Numbered from the stretch's first letter, positions 1-6,798 are shown. The stretch is 20,486 bases of DNA from Chloroflexota bacterium (GCA_005888075.1 VBKD01000075.1:1-20486), one strand, 5' to 3'. Made by a program: numbers and translations. The notes: a model not told the origin generated them from the sequence alone.

Positions 1-540
1 GGCGAGATCCTGGTGAAGGGTGTTGGCAACATGGTCGGTTACCACAACAAACCCGAGGAGACGGCGGAGGTCGTGAAGGATGGCTGGTTTTACACCGGCG
101 ACATTGGTGAGATCGACGCCGACGGCTTTCTCAAGATCACCGACCGGAAGAAGTCTCTTTTCAAGACATCCGGCGGCAAGTACATCGCCCCACTTCACCT
201 CGAGCACGAATTGCTGAGCGACCCGATCATCGAGCGGGCCGTGGTCGTCGGTGAAGGGCGTCCCTACGTCACGGCTCTGATCGTGCCCAACTGGCAGGCG
301 GCCCGCGCTCAAGGCATCGATGAGGCGGCACTGAACGCCCGCATTCAGAAAACTGTCGACGGCGTGAATGCGAAGGTCGGCAACTGGGAGACGATCAAGT
401 ACTTCACCCTCTTGCCGCACGACTTCACCGAGAAGGATGGCGAGCTGTCGTTGAAGCTGGACATCAAGCGCAAGGTCATCCACGAGCACTACCGGGACCA
501 GATCGAGTCGATGTACACGGGCAAAACCAAACCCTCGTAA
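1..540 (+). CDS. Long-chain fatty-acid--CoA ligase, C-terminal part (5' truncated by window edge)
   Basis: This is the C-terminal 179 residues of an AMP-forming acyl-CoA synthetase; the open frame runs in from base 1, so the true start lies outside the window. Such enzymes adenylate a fatty acid with ATP and transfer it to CoA, feeding beta-oxidation or lipid synthesis on the cytoplasmic side of the membrane. Visible family signatures are the WFYTGDIGEID segment (the conserved TGD that contacts ATP ribose), then the ITDRKK hinge and SGGKYIAP, which mark the start of the mobile C-terminal lid, and the lysine-rich LSLKLDIKRK near the end carrying the usual catalytic lysine region. The overall pattern (KYIAP, then LIVPNW) resembles the FadD15/FAA1-type long-chain ligases. 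Chain-length specificity cannot be judged from this fragment. Confidence 0.93.
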   Translation, partial: GEILVKGVGNMVGYHNKPEETAEVVKDGWFYTGDIGEIDADGFLKITDRKKSLFKTSGGKYIAPLHLEHELLSDPIIERAVVVGEGRPYVTALIVPNWQAARAQGIDEAALNARIQKTVDGVNAKVGNWETIKYFTLLPHDFTEKDGELSLKLDIKRKVIHEHYRDQIESMYTGKTKPS

Positions 541-543
541 TCT
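538..543 (+). promoter_or_regulatory. Putative -10 (TAATCT), leaderless-type, for the gene at 551
   Basis: TAATCT matches TANNNT and lies 7 nt before the GTG at 551. It overlaps the TAA stop of the acyl-CoA ligase. No Shine-Dalgarno is present before this GTG. It belongs to the recurring TANNNT-N5-8-start pattern in this window; no convincing -35 is seen. Confidence 0.4.
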
Positions 544-550
544 CTCTGCC

Positions 551-916
551 GTGAGCGGGCCAGTCGACATGTCGGAGCTTCACGTGGCGCTCGACCGCCT
601 GAGGGCCCAGGTCTGTCATTGCGGCATGAAGGGAGAGTGCCTGGGCTGCAAGGGCATCGAGATGGTGCGCGTCCAGGCCGAAGCGGTCGTTGCCGCCGCC
701 AGCCAGCCGATCCTGATCCAGGTCGCGCAGGAAGCGGCGATGAACGATATGACGACGCGGTTTCAAGGGATGGCGGAACGATTGATGTCGGACCCGGAGA
801 TACGGCGGTCCGCCGAGCAGATGCAGGAGCGGCTCATGTCGGATCCGGAGACGCGCCAGCTCCTCGAGGAGCTGATGCGCCGCCTGGGCGCCCAGCCCCC
901 GGAGGAACTGAACTAA
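551..916 (+). CDS. Small cysteine-motif protein with a tandem helical repeat, function unknown
   Basis: This 121-residue protein matches no family I can name. Its N-terminal half has a cysteine cluster C22-x-C24-x5-C30-x2-C33 (CHCGMKGECLGC), which could hold zinc or an Fe-S cluster. The C-terminal half is amphipathic helix with a near-duplicate pair of 16-residue units, each starting ERLMSDPE and spaced 17 residues apart (about residues 76-107). The DP-containing repeats loosely recall STI1-like or other short chaperone-type helices, but that is only a resemblance. There is no signal peptide or membrane segment, so it is probably cytoplasmic. GTG at 551 is chosen because a TAATCT hexamer sits 7 nt upstream; ATG at 569 is the alternative. 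It follows the acyl-CoA ligase by 10 bases and may be co-expressed with it. Confidence 0.75.
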   Translation: MSGPVDMSELHVALDRLRAQVCHCGMKGECLGCKGIEMVRVQAEAVVAAASQPILIQVAQEAAMNDMTTRFQGMAERLMSDPEIRRSAEQMQERLMSDPETRQLLEELMRRLGAQPPEELN

Positions 917-930
917 CGGACCTGCGTTAG
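913..930. terminator. Short inverted repeat spanning both convergent stop codons
   Basis: A perfect 6-bp stem, CTAACG/CGTTAG, with a 6-nt loop lies between the convergent genes ending at 916 (plus) and 927 (minus). Both TAA stop codons are inside the stem arms. There is no T-tract, so it is at best a weak bidirectional terminator or an mRNA 3'-end hairpin. Confidence 0.25.
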
Positions 931-1667
931 GCGCTTGCCCCCGGGCTCGCGGTGGCCGGGGCGCCCTTGTGCAGCGGCTTGTCCCACAGCGGCAGCGGTC
1001 CCGTCTTGAGCCGGCTGATGATCATCTGCTCTTGGGCGGAGGTCAGGTGCTTGTTCGCGACCGCCGTGTCCAGCACCGGCTGAAGCTTGGCGATCAGTCG
1101 TGTCCGGAAGTCGGCTTCCGACACCTTCTTGGCGGCGGCGATCTGGGAGAGCGTCTGGCCGTTGGCCAGGTCCGTCTTCAGCTCAGTCTCGCTGATGCCG
1201 AGGGCTGAAGCAGCCGCGGCCTGGTATTGCTGCAGGTAGGCACCGAGCTGGCCTTTGTCGCCGTGGCGTCCTCCCTTACCCAACTGGCCGGCGAGGGCGC
1301 AGACCTGCTGGTTACCGAGCTGCTGCTTGATTGCGTTCGCCTGGGTCTGGGTGATCGTTCCGTTGTTGACCTCGTCGGTGAGCGTCTCTCCGATCGCCTT
1401 CTGGATCGCGGCGTTCAGGTCGGCTTGACTCTTGCCGAGGTCAGTACCCAGATGCGTCATGAAGGCGCTGCAGACGGCAGAGGCCTTGGACTGGTTGGTC
1501 GAAGGCGAGGCCGCGGCCAGCGTTTGGGCGTTCGCGGCGGGTTTGAATCCAAGGTTCAAACCGGAGGCCGAAGCGGTGACCAGAACAGCCGCGCCGGCCA
1601 CAGCGACGGCGCCGGCCGCCAGTCCGACGATGCGTATGTAGCGGAGCCTGAAAAGGCGGGTCATCAT
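927..1667 (-). CDS. Membrane-anchored or secreted protein with two helical repeats, function unknown
   Basis: The predicted protein has 246 residues. Its N-terminus is basic (MMTRLFRLRYIR) followed by a roughly 25-residue hydrophobic Ala/Val/Gly stretch, so it is a signal peptide or signal anchor with the rest outside the membrane. The exported part contains two related all-helical units. Each has a segment with LxxxLxxxI spacing followed by a G-I/H-(I/L)T-x-x-Q-A/E-x-x-I-x-x-x-L motif (GTITQTQANAIKQQL and KHLTSAQEQMIISRL). The first unit carries two cysteines (AVCSAF and QQVCALA) that could form a disulfide. The tail is Pro/Ala/Ser-rich. Similar repeat-bearing exported proteins of unknown role occur in Chloroflexota and Firmicutes. 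The start at ATG 1667 (or the adjacent ATG 1664) is preferred over TTG 1697 because a TACTGT hexamer lies 6 nt upstream. It is divergent from the gene at 1740. Confidence 0.8.
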   Translation of the reverse strand: MMTRLFRLRYIRIVGLAAGAVAVAGAAVLVTASASGLNLGFKPAANAQTLAAASPSTNQSKASAVCSAFMTHLGTDLGKSQADLNAAIQKAIGETLTDEVNNGTITQTQANAIKQQLGNQQVCALAGQLGKGGRHGDKGQLGAYLQQYQAAAASALGISETELKTDLANGQTLSQIAAAKKVSEADFRTRLIAKLQPVLDTAVANKHLTSAQEQMIISRLKTGPLPLWDKPLHKGAPATASPGASA

Positions 1668-1673
1668 GGCATC

Positions 1674-1679
1674 ACAGTA
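1674..1679 (-). promoter_or_regulatory. Putative -10 (TACTGT), leaderless-type, for the secreted protein
   Basis: On the minus strand TACTGT lies exactly 6 nt before ATG 1667. There is no Shine-Dalgarno between them, consistent with transcription starting at or next to the start codon. No good -35 hexamer is seen at 16-18 bp spacing. Confidence 0.4.
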
Positions 1680-1726
1680 CAGACGCCTCGGCTCCAAGCT
1701 TCCTCATGGATTTGTAAGTCGCAGGC

Positions 1727-1732
1727 TATAGT
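1727..1732 (+). promoter_or_regulatory. Putative -10 (TATAGT), leaderless-type, for the gene at 1740
   Basis: TATAGT is close to the TATAAT consensus and lies 7 nt before ATG 1740 with no Shine-Dalgarno. It shares the 72-bp divergent intergenic region with the minus-strand hexamer at 1674-1679. The two do not overlap. Confidence 0.5.
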
Positions 1733-1739
1733 CGCCTCA

Positions 1740-3425
1740 ATGGAGTCTCTGCCCCGCCCCGGATGGACGGGAAGGCACGCCGTCGAGCTGTACGTGCGGA
1801 CGTACACGACGATGCTTCAAAGCTCGGGTGACATCAAGGTCGAGTCGCTTGTTCAGGCGCATCTCGGCATGGGCTCGGTCCTGCACCCGCTGGCCGCCGA
1901 ACCACAGTCGGATATGGGAGCTCTCCTGTACGCGGTGAGGCGCCTGCCGGCTGCGATCATCCGCAGCCGGCGCGTGGTCATGGGCCAGAGTCCGCAAGGC
2001 TTCCGCGCCGTGTTGGGCGAGGACATCATGGCCTGGCACGCGGTGAAAGCGCCCGCCCGCCGTCGCCGTTGGTACCACGACGGCGAGGACACGCTGGCCG
2101 TGCTCATCGCGTCGACATCCGATATCGACGACCTGGTGCCCACGCTTGTCGCGTACCAGATCGAGTGGAACAAATTGCACCGAGCGCTCCAGGACACGCG
2201 GCTGTCGGATCAGGAGGCGAGGCTGGCGGCCGGGGCGACCGAGGAGGACTGGCGCCGTCTTCACGAAGCCTGGGGTGACGCCTTCGACGCCAACCTGGCC
2301 GCGATCAAGCGAGAGGAGTGCACGCTTGTGCTTCGCCTCATCGGTGGGAGCCACCTGGGATTCGCTCGCAACGCGAGTCGCTGGTGGCAGCCCATCGCCG
2401 CCGCGATGGACGAGCTGGGCGCTCGCGATGCGCCTATCTACTTCGTATCGTCCAACGCGCACAGCCTCGTCAACGTTCTGACCGGGGTAGCGCGCCGGAT
2501 CGAGAGTGAGATCGTGGACTGGATCCAGAAGACCGATCCTGAGCTGGATGAGGAAAGACGGAAGCTCGAGGCCGGCCACAGCCGCGCGTCGCGACACAAC
2601 TGGCTCTACTACGGCGCACGACAGGTTTTCGACGCCCACCCTGAACGCGAGCGTCTGCGCAAGTGGCGCGCCGAGCTCGAGGCCGCCAACGGGGTGCTGC
2701 ACATCCCGGCGGTCGGCACCGGAGTGGACTCCGCGGCGCAGGTGTTCATGCTCTCCAAGCTCGATGCCTCGGCCATCGATCCGCGCGTGGGATCGGTCGA
2801 TGAGCGGAAGCTGCGCGAATCCGACGCCTGCATCCTGAACGTCGACTACCCACTGGGCCAGGCCGCTTACCACATCCTTCGCCAGGTGGCCGAGCAGGCG
2901 TCGTGGGTCGCCGGGGTGTACGTCCTCGGCAAAGCGGCGACCCTCAACGCGGACGTGGGCGACGTCATGATCCCGAACGTCGTCTACAACGAGCACTCGA
3001 ACAACACCTACTGGCTGGACAATTGCTTCACCGCTGCCCACGTGCAGCCGAACCTCGTTTACGGCTCGGCGCTCGACAACCAGCGCGCGGTCACGGTGCG
3101 CGGGACTTTCTTGCAGAACCGCGACTACCTCGACTTTTACTACCAGGGTCGGTACACGGTGGTCGAGATGGAAGCCGGTCCGTACCTAGACGCGTGCTAT
3201 GAGATCACTCAGCCGGACCGGTATCCGTTCGGCGAAAGCGTGAACATGGCGCAGCAGAATTTCGACCTGGGCATCGTCCACTATGCGTCTGACACCCCTT
3301 ACACCCAGGCGCGCACGCTCGGCGCGCGCGGGCTCAGCTATCGGGGGCTCGACTCGACTTATGCGTCGGCCATCGCGGTCGCGCGCCGCATCCTGCAGCG
3401 GGAGGACGCTCTGCTCGACGCCTGA
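1740..3425 (+). CDS. Uncharacterised 561-residue protein (DUF6909-like) with nucleoside-phosphorylase-like C-terminus
   Basis: I recognise the N-terminal pattern (ELYVRTYTTMLQSSG, then PHLGMGSVLHP-like and MGQSPQGF segments) as a conserved actinobacterial/Chloroflexota family without established function, which I believe is catalogued as DUF6909; that label is from memory. The C-terminal third carries the spaced hallmarks of the purine nucleoside phosphorylase/MTA-SAH nucleosidase superfamily. These are GKAATLNADVGDVMIP at 397-412 (glycine-rich strand and GD-x2-P), VEMEAGPY around 475-482 (the M-E pair that binds ribose in that superfamily) and HYASDTPY with S517-D518 (the catalytic SD). No signal peptide or membrane segment is seen, so it is soluble. 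ATG 1740 is chosen because it begins the conserved part and has TATAGT 7 nt upstream; the frame stays open further upstream but over antisense of the previous gene. It could be a nucleosidase or phosphorylase, or a regulator reusing the fold. Confidence 0.85.
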   Translation: MESLPRPGWTGRHAVELYVRTYTTMLQSSGDIKVESLVQAHLGMGSVLHPLAAEPQSDMGALLYAVRRLPAAIIRSRRVVMGQSPQGFRAVLGEDIMAWHAVKAPARRRRWYHDGEDTLAVLIASTSDIDDLVPTLVAYQIEWNKLHRALQDTRLSDQEARLAAGATEEDWRRLHEAWGDAFDANLAAIKREECTLVLRLIGGSHLGFARNASRWWQPIAAAMDELGARDAPIYFVSSNAHSLVNVLTGVARRIESEIVDWIQKTDPELDEERRKLEAGHSRASRHNWLYYGARQVFDAHPERERLRKWRAELEAANGVLHIPAVGTGVDSAAQVFMLSKLDASAIDPRVGSVDERKLRESDACILNVDYPLGQAAYHILRQVAEQASWVAGVYVLGKAATLNADVGDVMIPNVVYNEHSNNTYWLDNCFTAAHVQPNLVYGSALDNQRAVTVRGTFLQNRDYLDFYYQGRYTVVEMEAGPYLDACYEITQPDRYPFGESVNMAQQNFDLGIVHYASDTPYTQARTLGARGLSYRGLDSTYASAIAVARRILQREDALLDA

Positions 3426-4364
3426 TCAGCGTCCAGGCGTGGGAGCAGAGCTGAAAACGACATGTTGATGCGGGTGGTTGTGCGCGCCCGCTTCGTGATG
3501 GATGTCACCGCACGGATGGCAGCTCTCGACCTGGATCGTGGTGTGTCCGATGGCAAAGCGGTCACATAGGCGGCTCTCCAGGTCTCTCACGACGTGCTCC
3601 GCGTCGCCCAGCGGGCAATCGCCGACCACGACATGACAGCTGAGCGCAACGTCATCCGAGGACAGAGCCCAGACGTGTAGGTCGTGAACGCTGTTGACGA
3701 GCTTCGTACGGGTTATCTCGCGGGTGACGGCGTTCAGGTCGATTTCGGTTGGAGTGCCCTCGAGCAGGAGGTGGGTGGTCTCGCGGACTATGCCCAGGGC
3801 GCTGTAAGCAATGAACGCCGCGATGGCCAGCGAAAGCAGCGGATCGATGTACAGCCAGCCGGTCAGCAGGATGACGGCTCCTGCGATGACGACCCCGACC
3901 GAAGCCGCGACATCCCCCGTCACATGGAGCAGGGCTGCCCGCAGGTTGAGGCTTCGGCGGTCTCGTCGGAGGTTCAACACAACGAAAGCGTTGACGGCGA
4001 TGCCCGCCAGCGCGGTGGCGATCACGACTCCTCCCTGGACCGGTTCGGGAGCGGCCAGGCGGCGCACCGCCTCGTAGATGATCGCGAGCACGATCACGAT
4101 CAGGGCAACCGAGTTCAGGAGCGCGGCCAGGATGCTCACCCGCTGGTAGCCGTAGCTGCGGCGCCGGTCGGCCGGCCGTTTCGACTGTTCGACGGCGAAC
4201 CAGGCCAGACCCAGGGCGAAGACGTCGGTCAGCACATGCCCGGCGTCCGAAAGGAGGGCCAGAGAGTGGGAAAGCAGGCCGCCGGCGAACTCGACCAGCA
4301 GGACCAGCAGGGTCAGCAGCAGCGCCGTCCTGAGGGCCGTTGCCCGCTGGGTTATATGCTCCAC
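3426..4364 (-). CDS. CDF-family zinc/divalent cation exporter (CzcD/ZitB-like)
   Basis: This 312-residue protein is a cation diffusion facilitator, an antiporter that exports Zn2+ (or Co2+/Cd2+) in exchange for protons at the cytoplasmic membrane. There are six hydrophobic segments between about residues 10 and 195. The transport site is complete: H43-x3-D47 in TM2 (SDAGHVLTD) and H147-x3-D151 in TM5 (HVTGD), the His/Asp pattern typical of zinc-type members. The cytoplasmic C-terminal domain ends in a His/Cys-rich tail (CHPCGDIHH, then HNHPHQH) that probably binds metal. The start is GTG 4364, 9 bp after the stop of the Ppx/GppA gene, and TAAAGT lies 6 nt before it. It is convergent with the gene ending at 3425, with no spacer at all between the two stop codons. 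Confidence 0.93.
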   Translation of the reverse strand: MEHITQRATALRTALLLTLLVLLVEFAGGLLSHSLALLSDAGHVLTDVFALGLAWFAVEQSKRPADRRRSYGYQRVSILAALLNSVALIVIVLAIIYEAVRRLAAPEPVQGGVVIATALAGIAVNAFVVLNLRRDRRSLNLRAALLHVTGDVAASVGVVIAGAVILLTGWLYIDPLLSLAIAAFIAYSALGIVRETTHLLLEGTPTEIDLNAVTREITRTKLVNSVHDLHVWALSSDDVALSCHVVVGDCPLGDAEHVVRDLESRLCDRFAIGHTTIQVESCHPCGDIHHEAGAHNHPHQHVVFSSAPTPGR

Positions 4365-4370
4365 ATGGTT

Positions 4371-4376
4371 ACTTTA
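4371..4376 (-). promoter_or_regulatory. Putative -10 (TAAAGT) for the CDF gene, overlapping the upstream stop codon
   Basis: On the minus strand TAAAGT lies 6 nt before GTG 4364, and its first three bases are the TAA stop of the Ppx/GppA gene. The same hexamer at the same 6-nt spacing precedes the other CDF gene at 7864. This suggests the exporter can be transcribed separately from the gene upstream. Confidence 0.4.
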
Positions 4377-5273
4377 CCCAGCCTTCCACCAATCCTCCCC
4401 TTGTTCTAGGTAGGCGAGCAGCATGCCGTGGCGGAGGCCCTCGTGGCTGATCTGGAGCACGGCCAGCCCGAACCAGTCGAGGAACAGAAGCAGCGCCTCC
4501 ACACCGCCTCGCATGGCCTTGATGCGGTTGACGGGGAGGCCGGAGGAATGGCCGACTTTGGCCGCCTTGTCGCCGTCGAGCCGCGCCTCGCAGGCCAGCA
4601 GGTCGGCAGTCGTCAGAACAGTCGGTGGATTGTGCCGGTTGAGCACGAGCGGCAGGTTGGAGGCGGTGCCTCCCGTCGCTACCAGGCGCTCCACATCCGC
4701 GTCAGGTGCGTGCGCCAGCTCCCGCATGGCCGCCTTCCTGAGGCGGGCTCGCTCGTCGGCCCGCGGGGGATCGGACAGGTACTTGTCGGCCAGTACCCCG
4801 GAACCGATCGGGAGAATGGCCGAGCGCAGCATCTCGTGGCCGTTCGCGATGACCACCTCGGTCGATGCGCCGCCGAGATCGAGCATCGCCCATTCGCGCT
4901 TTGCCGCGTGACGGCTGGCGACCCCCCTGAAGCTCAGCACAGCCTCCCGTCTGGCCGAGATGATGCGGACCGGCACGCCGACCACGACGCTTGCCTGCCG
5001 GACGAACGCCGGTCCGTCTGACGCCTGGCGCACCGCCTGCGTCGCGCCGGCGACGAGGTGGTCAAAGCCGTGGTTCCGGGCCTGATCCACCACCACCTGG
5101 AGCGAGCGGAGGGCAGGCTTGGCCCGGCTGCCGATGACCCCGGTGCGGGCGACCTGGACGCCAAGCTCGGGCATCTCGACGTAGTGCCCGACGTCCTCCA
5201 GCTTGCCATTGACCACATCGGCGACCAGGGCGTGGACCGTGTTGCTGCCGATGTCCACCGCGGCGAGGCGCAT
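4374..5273 (-). CDS. Ppx/GppA-family phosphatase (exopolyphosphatase-like)
   Basis: The 299-residue protein has the ASKHA-fold signatures of exopolyphosphatase/guanosine pentaphosphatase. These are the N-terminal phosphate-1 motif AVDIGSNTVH at residues 5-14, the SARREAVLSFRGV segment that holds the catalytic-glutamate region, and the phosphate-2 motif MLDLGGASTEV. Members release orthophosphate from inorganic polyphosphate or hydrolyse pppGpp, linking phosphate storage to the stringent response. It is much shorter than the roughly 500-residue E. coli Ppx or GppA and corresponds to the two-domain core without the HD-like C-terminal extension, as in the short actinobacterial forms. ATG 5273 is chosen because the family conserved sequence starts directly there, although the frame remains open upstream into antisense of fumarase. 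It is followed after 9 bp by the CDF exporter. Confidence 0.9.
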   Translation of the reverse strand: MRLAAVDIGSNTVHALVADVVNGKLEDVGHYVEMPELGVQVARTGVIGSRAKPALRSLQVVVDQARNHGFDHLVAGATQAVRQASDGPAFVRQASVVVGVPVRIISARREAVLSFRGVASRHAAKREWAMLDLGGASTEVVIANGHEMLRSAILPIGSGVLADKYLSDPPRADERARLRKAAMRELAHAPDADVERLVATGGTASNLPLVLNRHNPPTVLTTADLLACEARLDGDKAAKVGHSSGLPVNRIKAMRGGVEALLLFLDWFGLAVLQISHEGLRHGMLLAYLEQGEDWWKAG

Positions 5274-5281
5274 TGAGTGGA

Positions 5282-5287
5282 ACTCTA
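5282..5287 (-). promoter_or_regulatory. Putative -10 (TAGAGT) for the Ppx/GppA gene
   Basis: On the minus strand TAGAGT lies 8 nt before ATG 5273. It overlaps by two bases the plus-strand TAGAAT of fumarase, around the palindrome TCTAGA at 5284-5289. No -35 is evident. Confidence 0.35.
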
Positions 5288-5291
5288 GAAT
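5286..5291 (+). promoter_or_regulatory. Putative -10 (TAGAAT), leaderless-type, for fumarase
   Basis: TAGAAT matches TANNNT with five of six consensus bases and sits exactly 6 nt before GTG 5298. The whole divergent region is only 24 bp, leaving no room for a conventional leader with a ribosome-binding site. Confidence 0.45.
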
Positions 5292-5297
5292 CACGAC

Positions 5298-6710
5298 GTG
5301 GCGAAACGGACGAGAATCGAGCGCGACTCCATGGGCGAGATGCAGGTTCCGGCCGACGCCTACTACGGCGCATCGACTCAGCGTGCCGTGCTCAACTTCC
5401 CCATCTCCGGTCAACCACTTCCGCGCCGGTTCATCCGCGCGCTCGGGATGGTCAAGAAGGCCGCCGCCCAGACCAACCTGGAGCTGGGGTTGCTGGCCCG
5501 GCGCAGGGCGCGGGCCATCGCCGCCGCCGCCCAGGAGGTCATGGATGGGAAGCTCGACGACCAGTTCCCGATCGACATCTATCAGACCGGCTCCCGCACC
5601 TCGACGACCACCAACGCCAACGAAGTGATCGCCAATCGGGCGACTGAGATCCTCGGCGGTGAACGCGGCTCCAAGCTCGTGCATCCCAACGACCACGTAA
5701 ACCTGTGCCAGTCATCCAACGACGTCATCCCGACCGCCATCCAGCTCGCTTCGGCGATGGCCGTTCAGGATGAGTTGATCCCGGCTCTGGAACGGCTGCG
5801 GCTGGCGCTCGAAGAGAAGAGCAAGGAGTTCTGGCCGGTGCTCAAGACGGGCCGCACCCATCTCCAGGACGCGACGCCGATCCGGCTGGGCCAGGAGTTC
5901 AAGGGTTACGCGGGTCAGGTCGAGGAATCGATTCGCCGCGCTCATGGTGCAATCGATGAGCTGTCTCGCTTGCCGATCGGAGGCACGGCGGTAGGCACTG
6001 GCATCAACTCGCACCCCCAGTTCGCGAGGATCATCACCGGCCGCCTCGCCAAGGCGAGCGGCGTGCAGGTGCGGGAGACGCCGAACCACTTCCACGCCCA
6101 AGCGACACTCGACGCGCTGGTGGCGGCGCACGGCGGGCTGCGGAGCGTCGCGACCAGCCTGTGGAAGATCGGCTCCGATATCCGCTTGATGGGCACCGGG
6201 CCGATTGCCGGCCTCGGCGAGCTGCGCCTGCCGGAGACTCAACCCGGCTCGAGCATCATGCCGGGCAAGGTCAACCCCGTAATCGTGGAGTCGCTGCTGA
6301 TGGTGATCGCTCGGGTCTACGGCAACGACGCGACCGTCCTGGTGAGCGGGCAGTCCGGCAGCATCTTCGAGCTCAACGTGATGATGCCGGTGGCGGGATA
6401 TTCGATTCTCGAGTCGATCACGCTGATGGCCGCCGCCACACGAAACTTCTCGGAACGCTGCGTCGAGGGTTTGCAGGCGACAGACCGCGGCCCCGAGCTC
6501 GTGGAGCGAAGTCCAATGCTGGCCACCGCCCTCAACCCCGCCATCGGCTACGACGAGGCGTCAAAGCTCGCCAAGGAATCCATGCGCTCCGGTCACTCGA
6601 TCCGGCAGCTGGCGCGGGCGCGAGGAGTCAACGAGGGCACGCTCAACAAATTGCTCGACCTGGGCAAGATGACGAAGCCAGGCCTGGAAGGTCCAGGCGG
6701 AGGGGGCTAA
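5298..6710 (+). CDS. fumC: Class II fumarate hydratase
   Basis: This 470-residue protein belongs to the fumarase/aspartase superfamily and should interconvert fumarate and L-malate in the TCA cycle as a homotetramer. The family signature GSSIMPGKVNP is at residues 317-327, giving the mobile SS loop with the catalytic serine at 318. GRTHLQDATP contains H188 and SSNDVIPTA is also present. These numbers match those of the E. coli FumC residues. PxGGTAVGTGIN and GLGELRLPE segments fit fumarase better than aspartase or argininosuccinate lyase. Length is normal (about 465). GTG 5298 is preferred over ATG 5331 because fumarases usually carry about 10 residues before the conserved DSMGE segment and TAGAAT lies 6 nt upstream. 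It is divergent from the Ppx/GppA gene. Confidence 0.95.
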   Translation: MAKRTRIERDSMGEMQVPADAYYGASTQRAVLNFPISGQPLPRRFIRALGMVKKAAAQTNLELGLLARRRARAIAAAAQEVMDGKLDDQFPIDIYQTGSRTSTTTNANEVIANRATEILGGERGSKLVHPNDHVNLCQSSNDVIPTAIQLASAMAVQDELIPALERLRLALEEKSKEFWPVLKTGRTHLQDATPIRLGQEFKGYAGQVEESIRRAHGAIDELSRLPIGGTAVGTGINSHPQFARIITGRLAKASGVQVRETPNHFHAQATLDALVAAHGGLRSVATSLWKIGSDIRLMGTGPIAGLGELRLPETQPGSSIMPGKVNPVIVESLLMVIARVYGNDATVLVSGQSGSIFELNVMMPVAGYSILESITLMAAATRNFSERCVEGLQATDRGPELVERSPMLATALNPAIGYDEASKLAKESMRSGHSIRQLARARGVNEGTLNKLLDLGKMTKPGLEGPGGGG

Positions 6711-6717
6711 GACAACT

Positions 6718-6760
6718 CCTCCCCATTCACGGGGAGGTGGCGCGCAGCGCCGGAGGGGCC
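6718..6760. repeat. REP-like double-hairpin palindromic element
   Basis: Two perfect stems lie back to back between fumarase and the potassium channel. The first is CCTCCCC/GGGGAGG (6718-6724 with 6731-6737, 6-nt loop). The second is GGCGC/GCGCC (6739-6743 with 6747-6751, 3-nt loop), followed by GGAGGGGCC. This layout resembles the dispersed intergenic palindromic repeats common in high-GC genomes. I see no second copy in the window. It could also stabilise the fumC mRNA 3' end or terminate weakly; it lacks a T-tract. Confidence 0.5.
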
Positions 6761-6798
6761 GAATGGCAGGGAGGGCCGACACGCAAAGCCGACCGGGT

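Noticed and set aside
1227..1739. N-terminal extension of the 561-residue protein to a start at 1227
   Set aside because: The extension is antisense to the secreted repeat protein, has no conserved sequence, and a good promoter-ATG pair exists at 1727-1740.
1737..3041. Open frame of 434 codons on the minus strand
   Set aside because: It is antisense to the conserved 561-residue protein, is rich in Arg/Val/His/Gly, and has no recognisable motif or start signal.
5274..5696. N-terminal extension of the Ppx/GppA protein upstream of 5273
   Set aside because: It would be antisense to fumarase residues; the family N-terminus (AVDIGSNT) begins immediately after ATG 5273.
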